Assembly (NCBI RefSeq): GCF_016808335.1
Contig: NC_053136.1
Span: 2,772,531 to 2,836,530 of the forward strand
Length of the DNA: 64,000 nucleotides
Origin: Panicum virgatum
Taxonomy: Eukaryota; Streptophyta; Magnoliopsida; Poales; Poaceae
Direction: 5' to 3'
The position numbers were made by a program, and so were the translations under genes. A model generated the notes under the pieces. The model was given only the letters and a program-made list of their open reading frames with translations, searched no databases and was not told the DNA's origin. Shown piece by piece: positions 10,002-21,913 of this stretch (position 1 is its first letter; every line of letters begins with the position of its first letter).

Positions 10002-12001
10002 CTAACTATCTTGCCTTGGGCTCTCAGCGAGGTCGCTCTTCTCGTCGTCGGCCTCGGCGGTGAAGGACTCCTACAGGTGGCCGGCCAGGCGCTCGGCGAA
10101 AGGTTTCACCAGTTCGGCGATCTCGTCCATCTGCTCTGGTGTATAGCCCCGCGCGAACCCTTCGCTCACCTCCTGTAGGGCGAAGGTGTCGTAATGCGAC
10201 CGCGCGATCGCCAGGGTCTCCTCCGCCCCGAAGAGGATTGCGCGCGCAGCTTCAGCGGCCTTCGCCTCCTTCACCACCGCCGGAACATCTCCGAGGATGG
10301 CTATTTGGCCGGCTACCGTCGCGGCGTTGAACTCCGCGAAAGTCTTCGCGCCGAGCTCCTCGATGAGAAGTCCGGTGGCGGACTGAAGGGCGGTGAGCTC
10401 CCCACTTCGGACGTTGGCGGCCGTTTGAGCCTCGGAACACGCCCTTTTCTCCTGAGCGAGCTCTCCGTCAAGGCCTACGCCAATAAGAAAGAATCGTGAA
10501 TCGGAGAATGATGAACCAAAATTTGATAGAACTCTCGAGGAAAGCGGGACACTTACGGCGGATCTCTGCCGCGCTTTGCTCGGCGAGCACCTCCTTGTCT
10601 CGGAGCTCCTGGGACTGCAGAGCCACTGTCGCCTTAGCGACCTCCAGATCCCCCTCGAGCTGTTTGATCTTTTCGCGCTCCTCTGCGTGAGTGATGGAGT
10701 CACACAACAGTAATCAAATTTGAAATCCCGAGCAGAAGGGAAGACGACTTACCGTTCTGCTCTTGATAGTAGCGGTCCCGAAGACTACGGACTCTCTTTA
10801 AGTCCGCCGCGTCTGCAGCGATTTTCTCTAGCGCCTGATTCCACGAGGCGGTGGCATTCCTCGCCGTCTCCGTGTGGCGCTCCCGCTCCACCATGAGCGC
10901 CTGCTTGGTGATAGCTAGTTCCCAGGCGAGCTGGCTCTGCCTCTCATCGGCGCTTGCGGCGAGAGTCTTCTTCAGCCTCTCTCCTTCGGCTGCGAATTCC
11001 CGACGAGTTCGGACCAGCTACTCGGAGAAACGCCGGCGCCGCTCCGATTCGCGGCGGAGCTCGTCCCAGACTCCCCGCTCCTCACGAATGAACCCGGACT
11101 TCCCCAGGCTTGTTTGTTTAAACCGCTGCGCGATGGATGCCGAGTTAAACAATTGACAAAGGCGTTAGCTGATAAGTAAAAAACCACAAGAAATTACGCA
11201 CCGCGCTTGCGGGAGAAGGACATCACGGATCGTCGTGATGAGTTGCCGTCCTCCTCTCTCCAGTGCATCCCAGTTGGCCAGCTCGACGTCGTCGTCCAGC
11301 TCGAAGAATGGCGTGTCGGGGGCATCCGGGGCAAAGAACCGGATTGGGTTCGGCACGCTTGTACTCCTGCTGAAGGAGAAGGGCGTGAGGAACTGACTGG
11401 GTCCTGGCGTGGAGGGTTCGCTGCACTCCCCGGGGATGGTCCCCTCTGTCGCCTCCTCAGCACCGGCCCCACCGCCCACTGGGTTAGCGCCGCTTGTGTC
11501 CTCAGGAGGGTAGGGCGGCGGGACCACCACCGCCGCAGTCGCCACGGGCGTGGTCGCCGAGGCAGCGGTGGCATCGATCGACGAGGGAGGAGGACCCCCC
11601 ACCACTAGCGTCGTTGCCGCAATTCCAAGGATGGCAGGGGTGTCAGTAGCAGCGTCGGTAGCGTCGGTGGAGTTGTCGGCCGGCACTTCGAGTGCCGCCC
11701 CCGTGGATGCGTCTCTCCTCGCCTTCGCTCGCGTGCCCTCCTCGGACGCGATCTCGCCCTGGCCAAGGACCGGCCCCCGAGTCGCGTCGCCGCCGGTTCC
11801 TCGGCGTCGGACACTTCGATCACGACTGAGGCGCGCGTCCCCGAGCTATCTTCCACGAGTGGGGGCGCAACATTATCCGTAGTTGTCCCCCGCTCTCCTG
11901 TTCGCTCCTCGACCGCTTTGGGCCGAGGTATCTCCGTCTGCTGCGGCGCGGCTGCGGCATCAACCGACCCCTTCTCTTCATCTCCGCCTCCGCTGATCAA
12001 T
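10002..12001 (-). pseudogene. 3' half of the antisense Tat gene (coiled-coil part)
   Basis: Minus strand, continuing the gene that starts at 26419 beyond the MULE insertion. From 12001 downward it encodes an acidic Pro/Ala/Thr-rich segment, then FFELDDDVELANWDALERGG (about 11310-11250) ending at a splice donor near 11205. Lys/Glu/Arg-rich exons with heptad-like spacing follow (for example LAWELAITKQALMVERERH near 10900), and the last exon ends QDS-stop at 10002. In-frame TAG codons near 11019 and 10069 would truncate it. Exon junctions with GT/AG ends are visible near 11205/11155 and 10755/10690. Function in the element is unknown; a long coiled coil after a plant-specific N-terminal domain is what is reported for such Tat additional ORFs. 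Confidence 0.65.
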
Positions 12002-13200
12002 CAAAGCGGATGTTCTATCCCCCTCATAAGGTATACCCCACAAGGAACGGTCAGGATGAGATGTGTATTGCTTGGCGATTGGTGCAAATACCTCCTACGA
12101 AGTTGACGTGGACATCATTATACTCGCGGATTTACAGAGTGGCAGCTCTTCCATGACTGAACGGTCAACTCAAGAAAACCCGATAGGCCATTGCCTTTCA
12201 CACCAGAACAGGTTTTATCTAGGAGAGAACCTTGCGTTAGAAGGAAACTAGGCTTCTAGAGTCTTCTGCATCTAGTGCCAGTAGGCATATCTGTAAATGC
12301 AAGATGGAGAAGGGATTCGTGATCTAGACCTGATGGAAACTACAGGATTTGGAGATGGTGAGGGAATGAGCGGAGTGCAAGAAGAGCCTGTAGAAAATAG
12401 AGGATTAGGCGGCAAAAATTGGGGCGCCGAAGCTCGTGCAGAGCATATGGAAACCGGAGCATTTGAAGCCTCGAAGGCTGCAGGCCGCATGGAGCTTAGC
12501 TGCCAGGCATCAATCGAAGAGGAGAAGAAATCAACAAGCAATGCAATCTTACGAAGTGGTGAGGCAGGAGGATTTCCTCCACGGCCACGTCGCGGGTGAG
12601 TTCCTATATACTGTATATGTGATCCCTTGAAATTGCATATCAATCGTCTTGTATAGATGTCAGATGAACATAATTAGCTGATGTGTGTTACTGCATATAA
12701 GAGAATAATGAATTTCTTATGTCAGAGATGCAGCGGCAAGATGTTTGATATATTTTTGAATTGCTCATGTCGGCAATATGTTGGATATATTAGCTAGTTC
12801 GATTAGTGATAAAATGAGTTTAGAATACTACTGCCTCCATGACACATTGCGTAAGATCATGTAGTACTGCAGCAACTCGATGCATTGCTTTTCTGGTAAG
12901 CCACAATAATTAGCAATGTGGAATAATAATGAGTTGTTTGTAAATATTTCTGTATTAAATTCATGCAGGAAACACGCCCGTGAAGGTCCAAATGAATGAA
13001 TAGCCCCAGAAGATGAGGAAGATGCGGTGACAAAGGCTATACGCCTTGCAGCTGAACGGCCAGACCAGCCAATATTTTTCCCTTACAAAGGAACTGTGTT
13101 CAACAGCTGCAATGAGGCGAAAGAGTTCTACAACTTATACTCCTGGGAGAAAGGTTTCGGAATAAGAATAGGGCGAGGATGCAAGAACAGGCTCTGGGCG

Positions 13201-14844
13201 ATGGGTGAAGCTCTGCGCCGTCAGGAAAGGCTCCTGGACGCCACTCTCCCTCGCCTTGGCATGCCGGGCAGCACTCCGTTCCCGTTTCGCCGCTCGGGTG
13301 CTGCTGTGGGTGGCAGCGGAGGCGGACCGTTCGGATCCGTGCGTGGCGCAAGCTCGGACGATCCTGAGGAGATCGAGTCCGGTTCTGACAGCAGCGACAC
13401 GCTGCCTGAGGAGCCATCCCTCCCTTCTTCCCCTGCGCCTGCCCCATCCCCGGGCTCCTTCATTCCCGTGGAGCCGGCCGTGAACGACCTTGCTGAGGTG
13501 TTCATGCCTCCAGGCGCCATGACCTGGAGCCTCAGGTTCGCCTTTGTCTACATCGAGCCTCTTGCCGTGAACCCGGGTGTTGTCATCCGCCATGCTCTCG
13601 AAGATGTTGCTGGCGATCCCTACTACCTGCTGCGTCCTTCCTCCCGTGGTGCCATGCTGCTCGAGTTCCCCTCCCCCGAGGCGCGCGAGGAGATCGTTCG
13701 TCGATCCCCGTTCCAGTATGGCAACCGCCGTATTGTTGTTGAGCGGCATGAGAACTCCGACAACCGCTTCTTCATGGACTTCAGCTTCTTCGCCGACGTG
13801 GCCGCCACCGACTTCCCCATCGAGCACTGGTTCGAGTCCAACATCCGCGCCGCCTTCGCCTCCATTGGGAACACCTGCTGCATCGACTCGCGCTGCCTCA
13901 CTGGCGCTGACTACTCCAACATCCGTGTCGTCCTCAAGCTTGCTCATCATGGCTCCGTCCCCCACAAGCTCATCGTCCGCAACGGGGCTGGCGGGCTGGC
14001 TACCGTGGTCGACCTGCATGTCGTCCGTATCTGGTCCCAGCCTTCTGACATGCCCGACCCGTACGACTACGACTTCGCCGTCTACGGCTTTGCTCTGCCT
14101 GGCGCGCAGGGGGCTCACCCTCCTCCCCCGGCTCCTCCACGTGCTAGCGGGGCTGGTACCGGCAACCAGCGTGGGGGGTACGGCTCCACTTCATTCCGCA
14201 CTCGTACGCAAGGTCAGCCACGTCTACCTCGTGTCCCCCTCTCCCTTTTCTTTTCCTTCCTTTGCTTTCTCACCCGCCCTTGTTCATTTTCAGCGATGCA
14301 CCTTTCCTACCTCCGGGCAATGCTACTTCTTCGCATCCGCACCCGTCAGCTCTCTGAGCAGGTCGCAACTTTACCCCGGGCTCTTGCCTGCGCCACCATC
14401 GATCTCCCCTGTGGCGACGGGGGATCTGTCGGTGAGCTAGGCCCGATGACGATGGAGTTCTGCCCCCGCCTGTCTCCGCTGCAGCAGCCAGCTCCTGCTG
14501 TAGAGGAGGACGTGGAGCTCCACGAGCTCTCGCGCCGCAAGATACGTGGGCGCAAGCGCCGCATCCTGCACAGCGTGCACAAAGAGCGCCGCAGTGCGCG
14601 CCTTGCTGCTAAGGAGCCCGCTGTGTATGTGGGTGCGGTTGACAAGGCGTCCCGCGTGAAGGAAGCCAAGCTCAACATGTCTGGTGTTTCACGCTCCCTC
14701 TCTGAAGCGATGGTGGAGTCTGGGATCCTCCATCGCCCTGCCCCAAGTGCCATTCCCGTCTCCAAGCTGCGCAAGATGGGTCGCTCCTGCATTGCTCGCC
14801 GTCGCCTTCAGGAGCTGGACGCGGTGGTCATCCCGCGCCGCTGA
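13201..14844 (+). CDS. LINE ORF1 (gag-like, DUF4283-type)
   Basis: An open frame from ATG 13201 (the frame is also open upstream) to the stop at 14842-14844, about 547 residues. After a Ser/Pro/Gly-rich N-terminus, residues around 100-300 (about 13490-14100) show the DUF4283-like nucleic-acid-binding pattern of plant L1 ORF1 proteins (LLRPSSRGAMLLEFPSPEAR, FRNGAG-like and VDLHVVRIWSQ blocks). The C-terminal third is basic (IRGRKRRILHSVHKERRSAR). I see no CCHC zinc knuckle, which many plant L1 ORF1 proteins have. ORF1 binds the LINE RNA. It is intact here, unlike ORF2. Confidence 0.7.
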   Translation: MGEALRRQERLLDATLPRLGMPGSTPFPFRRSGAAVGGSGGGPFGSVRGASSDDPEEIESGSDSSDTLPEEPSLPSSPAPAPSPGSFIPVEPAVNDLAEVFMPPGAMTWSLRFAFVYIEPLAVNPGVVIRHALEDVAGDPYYLLRPSSRGAMLLEFPSPEAREEIVRRSPFQYGNRRIVVERHENSDNRFFMDFSFFADVAATDFPIEHWFESNIRAAFASIGNTCCIDSRCLTGADYSNIRVVLKLAHHGSVPHKLIVRNGAGGLATVVDLHVVRIWSQPSDMPDPYDYDFAVYGFALPGAQGAHPPPPAPPRASGAGTGNQRGGYGSTSFRTRTQGQPRLPRVPLSLFFSFLCFLTRPCSFSAMHLSYLRAMLLLRIRTRQLSEQVATLPRALACATIDLPCGDGGSVGELGPMTMEFCPRLSPLQQPAPAVEEDVELHELSRRKIRGRKRRILHSVHKERRSARLAAKEPAVYVGAVDKASRVKEAKLNMSGVSRSLSEAMVESGILHRPAPSAIPVSKLRKMGRSCIARRRLQELDAVVIPRR

Positions 14845-15169
14845 TGAAGCTTCACCGCCTCTTTGTGGCTCCCGGCCCGTGGCACTGTTATCGGCCAGGC
14901 TCGCCTACTTTTGGCACCTGCCCCCCCCCCCCCCTCCTGGAGCATGTGTGCGCCCTCTAGCATTGTGTGCAGTCGGATGAACTACAGTTTTTTTCTCCTC
15001 CTTTTATCTTTCCTTCGTTAGTACTTCTTCTGGTCTTGTAGCCGTGGCCTTGACTTCTCGAGCATGTGTAGTGCTCCCCTGTTTTTCAGTACTGTCACTC
15101 TGTGTCTTGTTACTGAGATTCCTAATAGATGGCCCTTTCTAGCTTAGTTATTGGAGCTCATCCTGCTTT

Positions 15170-18100
15170 ATGGTTAATTGTCGATCCTTTTCCTACTGCT
15201 CCTGGAATGTCAGGGGTCTGGGAGAGCAAAGCAAATGTGATTCTGTGCTATCTGAACTGTTGTCTATGCAGGTGGCTATCGCCTGTCTTCAAGAAACTAA
15301 ACTCTCTTCTCCTGACAGCCGTAAAACCCGGAGCTTCCTTCCTTCTCGCCTAAGCTCTCACTGCATCCTTGACTCAATCGGTGCCGCCGGCGGCGTGATC
15401 ACTGCCTGGGATCCAAACTTTTTCTCCCTCATCTCGGTCACCAGGACAGCCAACACCCTCTCTGTTACTCTCTCCTTTAATCTCGATGGATCCTCCCTGC
15501 ACGTCACAAATATTTATGCACCCTCTGCAGATAAAACACACTTCTTTTCTGAACTCCGCTCCCTGCCCCCCACCTGATACTCCCTAGATCCTTCTTGGTG
15601 ATTTTAATCTCACCCGCTCTCCCGCCGACAAAAACAACACCAACTTCTCCATGCATGAAGCGTCTCTTTTCAACGACTCCCTTAACGATCTGGGTGTCAT
15701 TGAAATCCCACTCAGAGACCGCGCCTATACCTGGAGCAACAAGCGTGAAACTCCAACTCTCGTCAGACTAGACCGTGTCTTTGTTGATCTAATTTGGAGC
15801 GCCACCTATCCCAAAACCACCCTCAATTCTCTTACCCGTTTTACGTCCGATCACGTCCCCTTGCTTGTCAATGTCACCACCGCAATCCCGCGCCCTTCCT
15901 GCTTCCGCTACGACCGCTCATGGTCCTTCCATGAAGAATTCCGCCATCTGATCGCCAATTCCTGGGGCTCTTTTAGCCATCATGACCCAGCAAAACGCAT
16001 TGTTGGGAGATTAAAAAAAATGCCATCAAAAATGTAAACTCTGGGTCCGCCGCATCAGCCCCCATCGGCAGCGCGAGAGCGATTGCAAAGCCATCATTGA
16101 TGCTCTCGACCTCCTCGAGGAAGAGAGACCGCTTGGCGGGGCTGAAGCACACTTGCGCACCTTGGCGATCGATTCCCTTGAACTCGCAATCATGGGAAAA
16201 GTCGCTTATTGGAAGCAGCGCAGCAAACTTCGTGTTGCCGTCGAGGGGGATGAGAATACTAAGTTTTTCCATGTCCATGCGTCCCACCGTATGCGCAAAA
16301 ATACCATCCAATTGCTGGAAGAGGACGACCGTGAAGTCACTGACCATAATGGGAAAGCAACTATCCTTCTCTCCTACTATGCCAACCTTCTTGGTTCTTC
16401 CTCTCCCGCTTCCTGGAACTTTGACCTCGCCGAGCTTTATGCTGATCAGGACACGTGGGACCCTAGTGCCCTTTCTCTCCCTTTCTCAACATCTGAGATT
16501 AGCAGCGCCTTCCACGGTATGAATGCAAACTCCAGTCCCGGTCTAGATGGCTTCGGCCCCAGCTTCTTTATGACCTACTGGAACCTCATCCTCCCTGATG
16601 TTCACGATATCTTCACCAAGTTCTTCTCCCATGAGCTCTCGCTTGACGGCCTGAACCGTGCCTTCCTTGTCCTCCTCCCCAAAAAAGATGGTGCCCGCTC
16701 AGCTGCAAACTTCCGTCCAATCTCACTCCAAACCACTCTTGTGAAATCCTTTGCGAAAGTCCTCACTAACAGACTGTAGCCTTTTGTCCCCCTCCTTGTC
16801 GGCCCTGATCAGACAGGTTTTATCAAAGGGCGTTGCATCTCCGAAAACTTTGTGTATGCCGCCGAGCTTCTTAGCTGTTGCCATCGTCGCAAATCCCCCA
16901 CCATTGTTCTCAAAATCGATTTCCAAAAAGCTTTCGACTCAATTTGTTGGGAGAGCCTCGACAAAATCCTTCAAGTCCGCGGCTTTGACGATCGTTGGCG
17001 TCTTTGGATCAACTCACTCCTCTCCACTGGTCGCACCTCAATTCTTTTGAACAATATCCCTGGCCGTTGGTTCAAGTGCAAACGTGGCCTCCGTCAAGGC
17101 GACCCACTCTCACCATACCTCTTCATCATAGTAGCTGATGTTTTGAAAAAACTCATTGCTGCCAAATCAGCCGTGCTAAAACATCCACTCGTTCCCTCCC
17201 TTCCCTGTCCTGTCCTTCAGTACGCGGATGATACACTGATTCTTCTCCGTGGTAGTCCTCCTGCTGCTTCCATCCTCAAGGGTGTCCTTGATGACTTTGC
17301 TGCTGCCACTGGGCTGCGCATTAATTACCACAAGTCCACTTTCATTCCCATGCACATGGACGAGAGCGACTTCACTGCCGTTGCCGATATCCTAGGCTGC
17401 CCAATATCCTCCTTCCCTCAGCCCTATCTCGGGCTCCCCCTCTCCGCTACCAAACTGCACAATGCTGATTTCCATCCGCTTATTGCGAAATGTGACAAGT
17501 ACCTCGCATGATGGAAAGGAAAATTGCTTTCCACTGGTGGTCGACTCGTGCTCACCAATGCTGTCCTTAGCAGCCTCCCCGTCTACTGGATGTCCTCCCT
17601 GTTACTCCCAAAAGGCATCATTGATGCCATTGACCGCCGTCGCCGCGCCTTCCTCTGGACCGGTGAGGAAACCTGCTCGGGTGCTCGTTGCCTTATCGCT
17701 TGGGACAAAGTTTGCCTGCCTAAGATTGAAGGTGGGCTCGGAATTAAAGACTTAGCTACCCAAAATCATTGTTTGCTTCTCAAATTTGTCCACAAGCTCC
17801 ACCTCTCAGATCCTTTACCATGGCGCGATTGGATTCTTCGTGACATCAACTGTGACCTTGGGGATGGTCTCCCAGACGACTCCTTCCTCCGACACATCGT
17901 GGTTGCCGAGCTCCAGCGGTACCGAGCGTTTACCCGTGTTCTAGTGGGTAACGGCACCTCCACCTCTTTCTGGTTTAACAATTGGCTCCCTGATGGTCCA
18001 CTCTACCTCCATTTCCCAGCTCTCTTCTCCCATGTGGTCCGTCCTTTTTACTCTGTGGCTTCTGCTCTTCAACCATCCCTAAACCTCAACCTTCGACCAC

Positions 18101-18765
18101 GGCTCAGTACTGTGGCTAGCCTTGAACTCGCCTCCCTGAGGGGGCTCATCGCTGGCCTAGCTCTCACTGCTGAAACGGATGCACGTGTCATGACCTGGGA
18201 TCACGAAGATGCGACCTTTTCTTCTTCTGCTTACAGGTACCTGGCTGCAGCTGGAGAACTCGATCCCAATGGTGAGCGTATTTGGGCGACAAAGATTCCA
18301 TCCAAGGTGAAGTTCTTCGCTTGGCTGTTCTGCAACGACCGGCTGCAGACTCGAGCCAACCTCCTCTACAAGCACATTCTGCATGATGAAGACGCTTCCT
18401 GCCCTTCCTGCTCAACCCCGACTGAATCTGCAGAACATCTCTTCTACGGGTGCGGCAGTGCCCTAGACATTTGGTTGGCGCTCTCCATTGGGACGAGGGG
18501 TGCTACGACTGCCTCCCCTTGGATGTGCCATTACCCCCAGCACCTTCCGGCTGACGTTTGGGATGATGTTCTTCTTATTATCCTGTGGCGTATCTGGAAC
18601 CGCCGCAATGACGTAGTTTTCAGGTCCCTTGAAACCTCTACGGCGGCGACTCTCCGGCTTATTGCGACTGACATTGACACATGGTCGCACCGCTTCCGTG
18701 ATCATACTCTTAAACTACACCTATGTACCTGGCGCTCTCATGTTTTGAGTGCCCTAATGGCGTAG
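15170..18765 (+). pseudogene. LINE ORF2: endonuclease and reverse transcriptase
   Basis: Starts at ATG 15170. The endonuclease shows SWNVRGLG, QETKL, LLGDFNL and FTSDHVPLL, the AP-endonuclease motif set of L1. The reverse transcriptase (about 16520-17300) has NSSPGLDGFGPSFF, NFRPISLQTT, IVLKIDFQKAFDSI, KRGLRQGDPLSPYLFI and the catalytic YADDTLIL. A zf-RVT-type C-terminus follows (KIPSKVKFFAWL ... CPSCSTPTESAEHLFYGC, about 18290-18440). It is broken by a TGA at 15575, frameshifts near 15580-15650 and near the A-run at 16013, a TAG at 16777 and a TGA at 17509. These breaks mean no active protein. Confidence 0.92.
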
Positions 18766-21700
18766 CCATTCTTTTCCTTTTTTGGAGCAGCTTGTCCAGT
18801 CTGGACAACCATGTGCTCCCCCCTGTAAACTACTGCTTTGGCCCTGTGCCAAGTTTCTTCGATCAATGAAAAGGTGGGGCAACTCGCCCCCCCGACATTC
18901 TCGAAAAAAAAGGATGCAAGAACAGCAAAGAGTATAGAACTAGGCAAGATTTTGTCTGCTCGTGTGAGGTGCACACTAATATATGTTGTCTGCACACACA
19001 ACACTATTATTTCTCAAATTGGACTTGTAACTCATTGATGGTTTTTAATATATGCAGGGAACAGACAAGAGCACAACAGCAGCTTCCATCAGGACTGAAT
19101 GCAAGGCAATGATCAGACTTCTCAGACAAAATGATCATTCATGGTACATCAGCAGGGTGGTTGACACACACAACCACCCATTTTCAGCAGGCTATGGTGA
19201 AAAAAAGCAATGGAAATTGCATAGTGACATAGATCCACTAACAAAGGATTTGGTTAAGAAGCTTAGGGAGAACAATATAAGTGTTTGGAGGATCTGCAAC
19301 ATCCTAGGTGTGTCGGATGCAACCTCAAGCAAAACAATGAGAAAGGAGTCTATACAGTCCTTGTGTGCAAAACTGTCCCAAGAAAACATGAAAGATGATA
19401 TTGGAAAGACAATGGGACTTTTGGAGGATATGAAGAAGACTGACCCTGGGCTTGAAGTAAGGTTCCAAATGGACAGCAGTGGCGCGATGAAAACAATGCT
19501 TTGGTGCACCGGTAAAAATAGAGTGGACTACGAGAATTTTGGAGATGCCATAACATTTGATACAACCTACAGGACAAACCTTTACAGCCTGCCATTTGGT
19601 CTTTTCATTGGTGTAAACAACCATTTCCAGTCAATAGTGTTCGGAGGGGTGCTTCTAACATCTGAGAAAACAATTGATTTCGAATGGGCATTCACAAATT
19701 TTGTAGAAATAATGAATGGTAAAGCTCCCCTGACAATGCTAACAGGTACAACCTATCGTATCATCCTCAGCAGATCATTGTATCCAGTAGTTTTATCTTG
19801 TAAATATACCAACCTGAAAACATCACAACTAGTAGTGCAATGCTTAAGTAGATTGACACCTACATTGTCGATTACTATGCAGACCAGTGTGCCGCCATGG
19901 CAAAGGCGATAAAATCAACACTACAGACTACAAGGCACAGATGGTGCAGGTGGCACGTGCTGAAGGATGCAAAAAAGAAGCTTGCGAACATCTACTCAAA
20001 ACGTAAGAAGTTCAAGCGTGAATTCAATAAACTAATAACTGATGAGATTGACATAAGAAGGTTCGAGAATGAATGGGTAAAACTACTAAAGGAATACCGC
20101 CTTGTCAAGAACAAGTACTTGAAGAGGTTGTTCAAGCACCGGGACAAATGGGCTAAACCATATTTCATGGACATATTCTGTGCTGGAATGACCAGCACAC
20201 AAAGGAGTGAAAGCGCAAATCATATGTTAAAAAAGTTCATTCAACGGGCTGCACCAATGCACCTTTTTGTGAGTAAATTCAATGAGCTGCAGAGCGACAG
20301 ACACGACCAGGAAGGAAAAGAGCAGCATTCTACTAAACAGGTATGTGATAAGCAGAAATAGAAAATGATATTTGGCATGAGTAAATCTCACTAAACCATG
20401 ATAATAACTGTGCAGACACTAATTGTTCGGTCCAATCTCTCCTATAACAGGTTCTCAGAAAAAAGCTAAGAGTAGGGGTTCCAATAGAGCGCCACGCAAG
20501 CACGGTGTACACAAGAGCAATGTATGAGAAATTCTGTGATGAGCTATTTGAGTCAGGATCATTTGCCATATTTAAGAGGATCAATGATAGTGAGTTCATT
20601 TTAGTAGACACAAAGAACGAAGAGGAAATAGATGCTAAGCATTTCAGGGTGAAGCTAGAAGGAGATAATAAGATCAGTTGTGAATGTGGTTTCTACGAAC
20701 ATATGGGCATGCTTTGCCGCCATACTCTCAAGGTGAGTGATGAATTATTAAATTGGATTTGTAAAAGTGTTGCAATGATAAAATTGTACTGAAAACTATA
20801 TAAAACAAAAACAGGTCCTCGTCCATCTGGACAAAATGGAAATCCCAGCTGGAAACATAATGAGAAGATGGACAAAGGAAGGGCACATACCATGTAAAGA
20901 AACATCGATATCTTCTGCCTTGGAGCAGCAATCGCATAATATGCAGAGAAAGATGCTTCTGGCAAAAGCTTGTGAACTTACCAAGGTGGATGACAAGGGA
21001 CGACTCGTCTCTTTTGGTAAAACAATTGAAGAAGTAATTGGCAATTCCATGGTAAGTGAGACATCAGGTCAACAAATTGGTGAAGTTAAAGATGCAACAA
21101 CTTCTTGGCCAACCTCGAAGCCCACATCCTGTCCTCCCCGAACAATATTCGGTGGAAGGCCACCAAACACAGGACTAAAATCATAGATTGCAAGCACTAA
21201 GAAATCTGCAGCGTGCCAAGCCGATGATCCAAGCACTAAAGCATCAGAGTGGCCAGAGGAAGAGAACCCAGCCAAGAAGAAAACAAAGTCCATTTTAGAA
21301 CTTATGCAGTTGAAGTAACCGTTCAAGTTGCCTTAATTATGTTACCGGTATGCGTATGTAAAACTGATGCTCTTTTATATTTGGAACCAATAATACACGC
21401 ATTGTAATCTTATTAAATTTGAACTCAATATGAGCATTGTGTCCAGTATACAATCACTACTTTTATTTACTACTAGTAGAGTATATGATGTACATGTTGA
21501 CACACTGAAATAGGACTAATACTGTCCACTCAAGTAAGTATATGACGTGTATGTTTCCTCCTATTACAGCTAGTAACAAGTTGGTCTTGTATCAAGCCTT
21601 CACATGACGACATACTAAAATGCACCTGATAGTTGATAAATTATCTGTAAAAGATCACGACGAAAAGGTCCATTTTGAGTAACTCCAATATTTCTGCGAG

Positions 21701-21913
21701 TGGATGTAACGTACACATGAGCTAGGCATCTTGTAACTCAATAATGAGGTTTACCACATGAGTGCTAATTGAAACATAATGATTACTTTAAAATAAATGA
21801 TAATGAGAACTGCCAATCTTTATATGTAATTCTTATTTCCAAACACATCATATTAATAGTACATACAACTGTGGACATCCAAATACAATAAAAAATAATA
21901 TTATCTAAGCATC

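Larger units (their letters stand above)
13191..18910 (+). mobile_element. Plant L1-type LINE nested in the transposase exon
   Basis: Non-LTR retrotransposon with ORF1, ORF2 and a short 3' A8 tail. It is flanked by a perfect 15-bp target duplication, AGGATGCAAGAACAG, at 13176-13190 and 18911-18925. Removing the LINE and one duplication rejoins the FAR1 coding frame. The 5' end falls 10 bp before an in-frame Met of ORF1, so it is probably slightly 5'-truncated. Confidence 0.93.
12297..21317 (+). pseudogene. FAR1/FHY3-related MULE transposase, six exons, split by a LINE
   Basis: Inferred exons: 12297-12595, 12969-13175 joined to 18911-18963, 19058-19745, 19883-20340, 20451-20732 and 20815-21317, all with GT/AG borders. 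Exon 2 holds the FAR1 zinc-binding start (FNSCNEAKEFYNLYSWEKGF) and is cut by the LINE. Exon 3 has the CKAMIRLLRQ part and the MULE core with FDTTYRTN (first catalytic Asp). Exon 4 opens with the second Asp (LTDQCAAMAKA, made across the 19745/19883 splice) and has MTSTQRSESANHML with the likely catalytic Glu. Exons 5-6 encode a SWIM zinc finger (CECGFYEHMGMLCRHTLK). An in-frame TAG lies at 21184, with coding similarity resuming to 21317. It would bind the element ends and cut DNA. The LINE and stops make it non-functional. Exon 1 and the start of exon 2 (a TGA at 12997) are less certain. Confidence 0.8.

Noticed and set aside
13135..14118. Long minus-strand frame of more than 300 codons
   Set aside because: It is the antisense of LINE ORF1; GC-rich coding sequence leaves its complement open. 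No domain.
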